Source: an uncultured bacterium (GTDB taxonomy: Bacteria > Bacillota > Negativicutes > Acidaminococcales > Acidaminococcaceae). From it: DNA of 64,000 nucleotides. Below, one piece after another: positions 63,753 to 64,000 of the stretch. The position numbers and the translations under genes were made by a program. The stretch is from positions 132,998-196,997 of the forward strand of contig CAJMQS010000001.1 in assembly GCA_905215645.1 (NCBI GenBank), given 5' to 3'. Under the pieces are notes generated by a model that saw nothing but the letters and a program-made list of their open reading frames with translations, was not told where the DNA came from and searched no databases. How positions within the stretch are numbered: position 1 is the stretch's first letter; every line of letters starts with the position of its first letter.

Positions 63753-63781
63753 ACTTTACCATTAAATTCCTAGTAAGTCAA
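63753..63781 (-). promoter_or_regulatory. Promoter of the T-box operon
   Basis: On the minus strand TTGACT (63776-63781), a 17-base spacer and TAAAGT (63753-63758). Confidence 0.7.
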
Positions 63782-63921
63782 TCATATTTTATCAAAAAAT
63801 AGATTTTTTCCTTGGTCCATTACCAATTGACTGCTGACACAAAAAAAAGGGGCTGTTGCACGTTAATGGTCGATAAGACTTCTTGAAAACCCTTTTATCT
63901 GTGTCCTGTCATTATGGACTA

Positions 63922-63965
63922 AAAGAGGCATCAAAAAATGACCATTCATTTTTCGATGCCTCTTT
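63922..63965. terminator. Bidirectional terminator hairpin
   Basis: AAAGAGGCATC and AAAAATGA pair with TCATTTTT and CGATGCCTCTTT around a CCAT loop, a near-perfect 20-base stem. It is followed by T-rich sequence. It may end a gene beyond the window. Confidence 0.7.
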
Positions 63966-63979
63966 CTTTATCTTCCAGT

Positions 63980-64000
63980 CCGCCCCCTTGGGGGCGGGGG
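63980..64000. repeat. Edge of a third G/C hairpin repeat
   Basis: CCGCCCCCTTGGGGGCGGGGG resembles the CCGCCCTTTGCAAGGGCGGGGG hairpin at 13231-13251 and probably is the start of another copy, cut by the window end. Between 63790 and here I see an AT-rich gap with one half-copy of the GGGGCTGTTGCACGT stem near 63848. Confidence 0.4.

Overview
The window reads as a chromosomal segment of a diderm Firmicute of the class Negativicutes, most like Acidaminococcus. This is inferred from the gene content, not from a marker gene. The mix is Firmicute-type RNA regulation (lysine riboswitch, T-box leader, Gram-positive-type LexA box) together with outer-membrane biology: a 14.8 kb trimeric autotransporter adhesin with an ESPR-type signal and a YadA anchor. 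A sodium/glutamate symporter fits a glutamate fermenter. Codon use is GC-rich and gene density is high. I found no rRNA, tRNA, CRISPR array or complete insertion sequence.

Layout. (1) 1-602: a truncated Rpn-type nuclease gene, then a repeat-rich gap. (2) 1002-5330: the lysine/diaminopimelate operon dapB-asd-lysC-dapA on the minus strand, behind a good promoter and a lysine riboswitch with terminator. (3) 5360-12366: minus-strand housekeeping and envelope genes (dut, a ThiE/TenI-like protein, peptidase C1, EamA transporter, DUF4153 and DUF3298 proteins). (4) 12501-15430: a DUF559 nuclease, an inverted-repeat element, and a Y-family polymerase/YolD/YdbC cassette with a LexA-like box. (5) 15495-17086: thiW-thiM with a structured leader that is not a canonical TPP riboswitch. 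(6) 17083-21830: a MATE pump, then nrdG and nrdD; NrdD carries a C-terminal thioredoxin-fold domain and paired NrdR-like boxes precede it. (7) 22034-23486: gltS with palindromic upstream sites. (8) 23642-33399: a long, tightly coupled minus-strand cluster miaB-mutS-mutL-(RsmJ-like)-miaA-hfq-xerD-htpX. (9) 33537-39312: rnhA, crcB, an RluA-type pseudouridine synthase, fba, a TetR regulator, rubrerythrin and ddh. (10) 39368-54482: the giant adhesin and its leader. (11) 54652-59956: a plus-strand operon with a TIM-barrel protein, an FbpABC/AfuABC-like importer and a PHP phosphatase. (12) 59968-63781: a minus-strand operon with a DUF1847 protein and an SsuABC/NMT1-like importer behind a T-box leader. 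(13) 63790-64000: terminator hairpins and the edge of another repeat copy.

How the parts work together. Lysine/DAP synthesis has two branches here: the riboswitch operon makes tetrahydrodipicolinate, and the separately transcribed ddh can convert it to meso-DAP in one step. Mismatch repair, tRNA modification, Hfq and XerD share one transcription unit with several 4-nt gene overlaps. The two ABC importers sit tail to tail around one hairpin. Their gene neighbours suggest a phosphorylated organic compound for one and an amino-acid-related compound for the other; both substrates are inferred.

Most worth following up: the T-box-controlled DUF1847/NMT1 importer, the multi-branched thiW leader, the seven-copy module of the giant adhesin, the NrdD-thioredoxin fusion, the in-frame YolD-YdbC reading frame, and paired hairpin repeats beside the DUF559 gene whose hairpins differ in sequence but keep their pairing.
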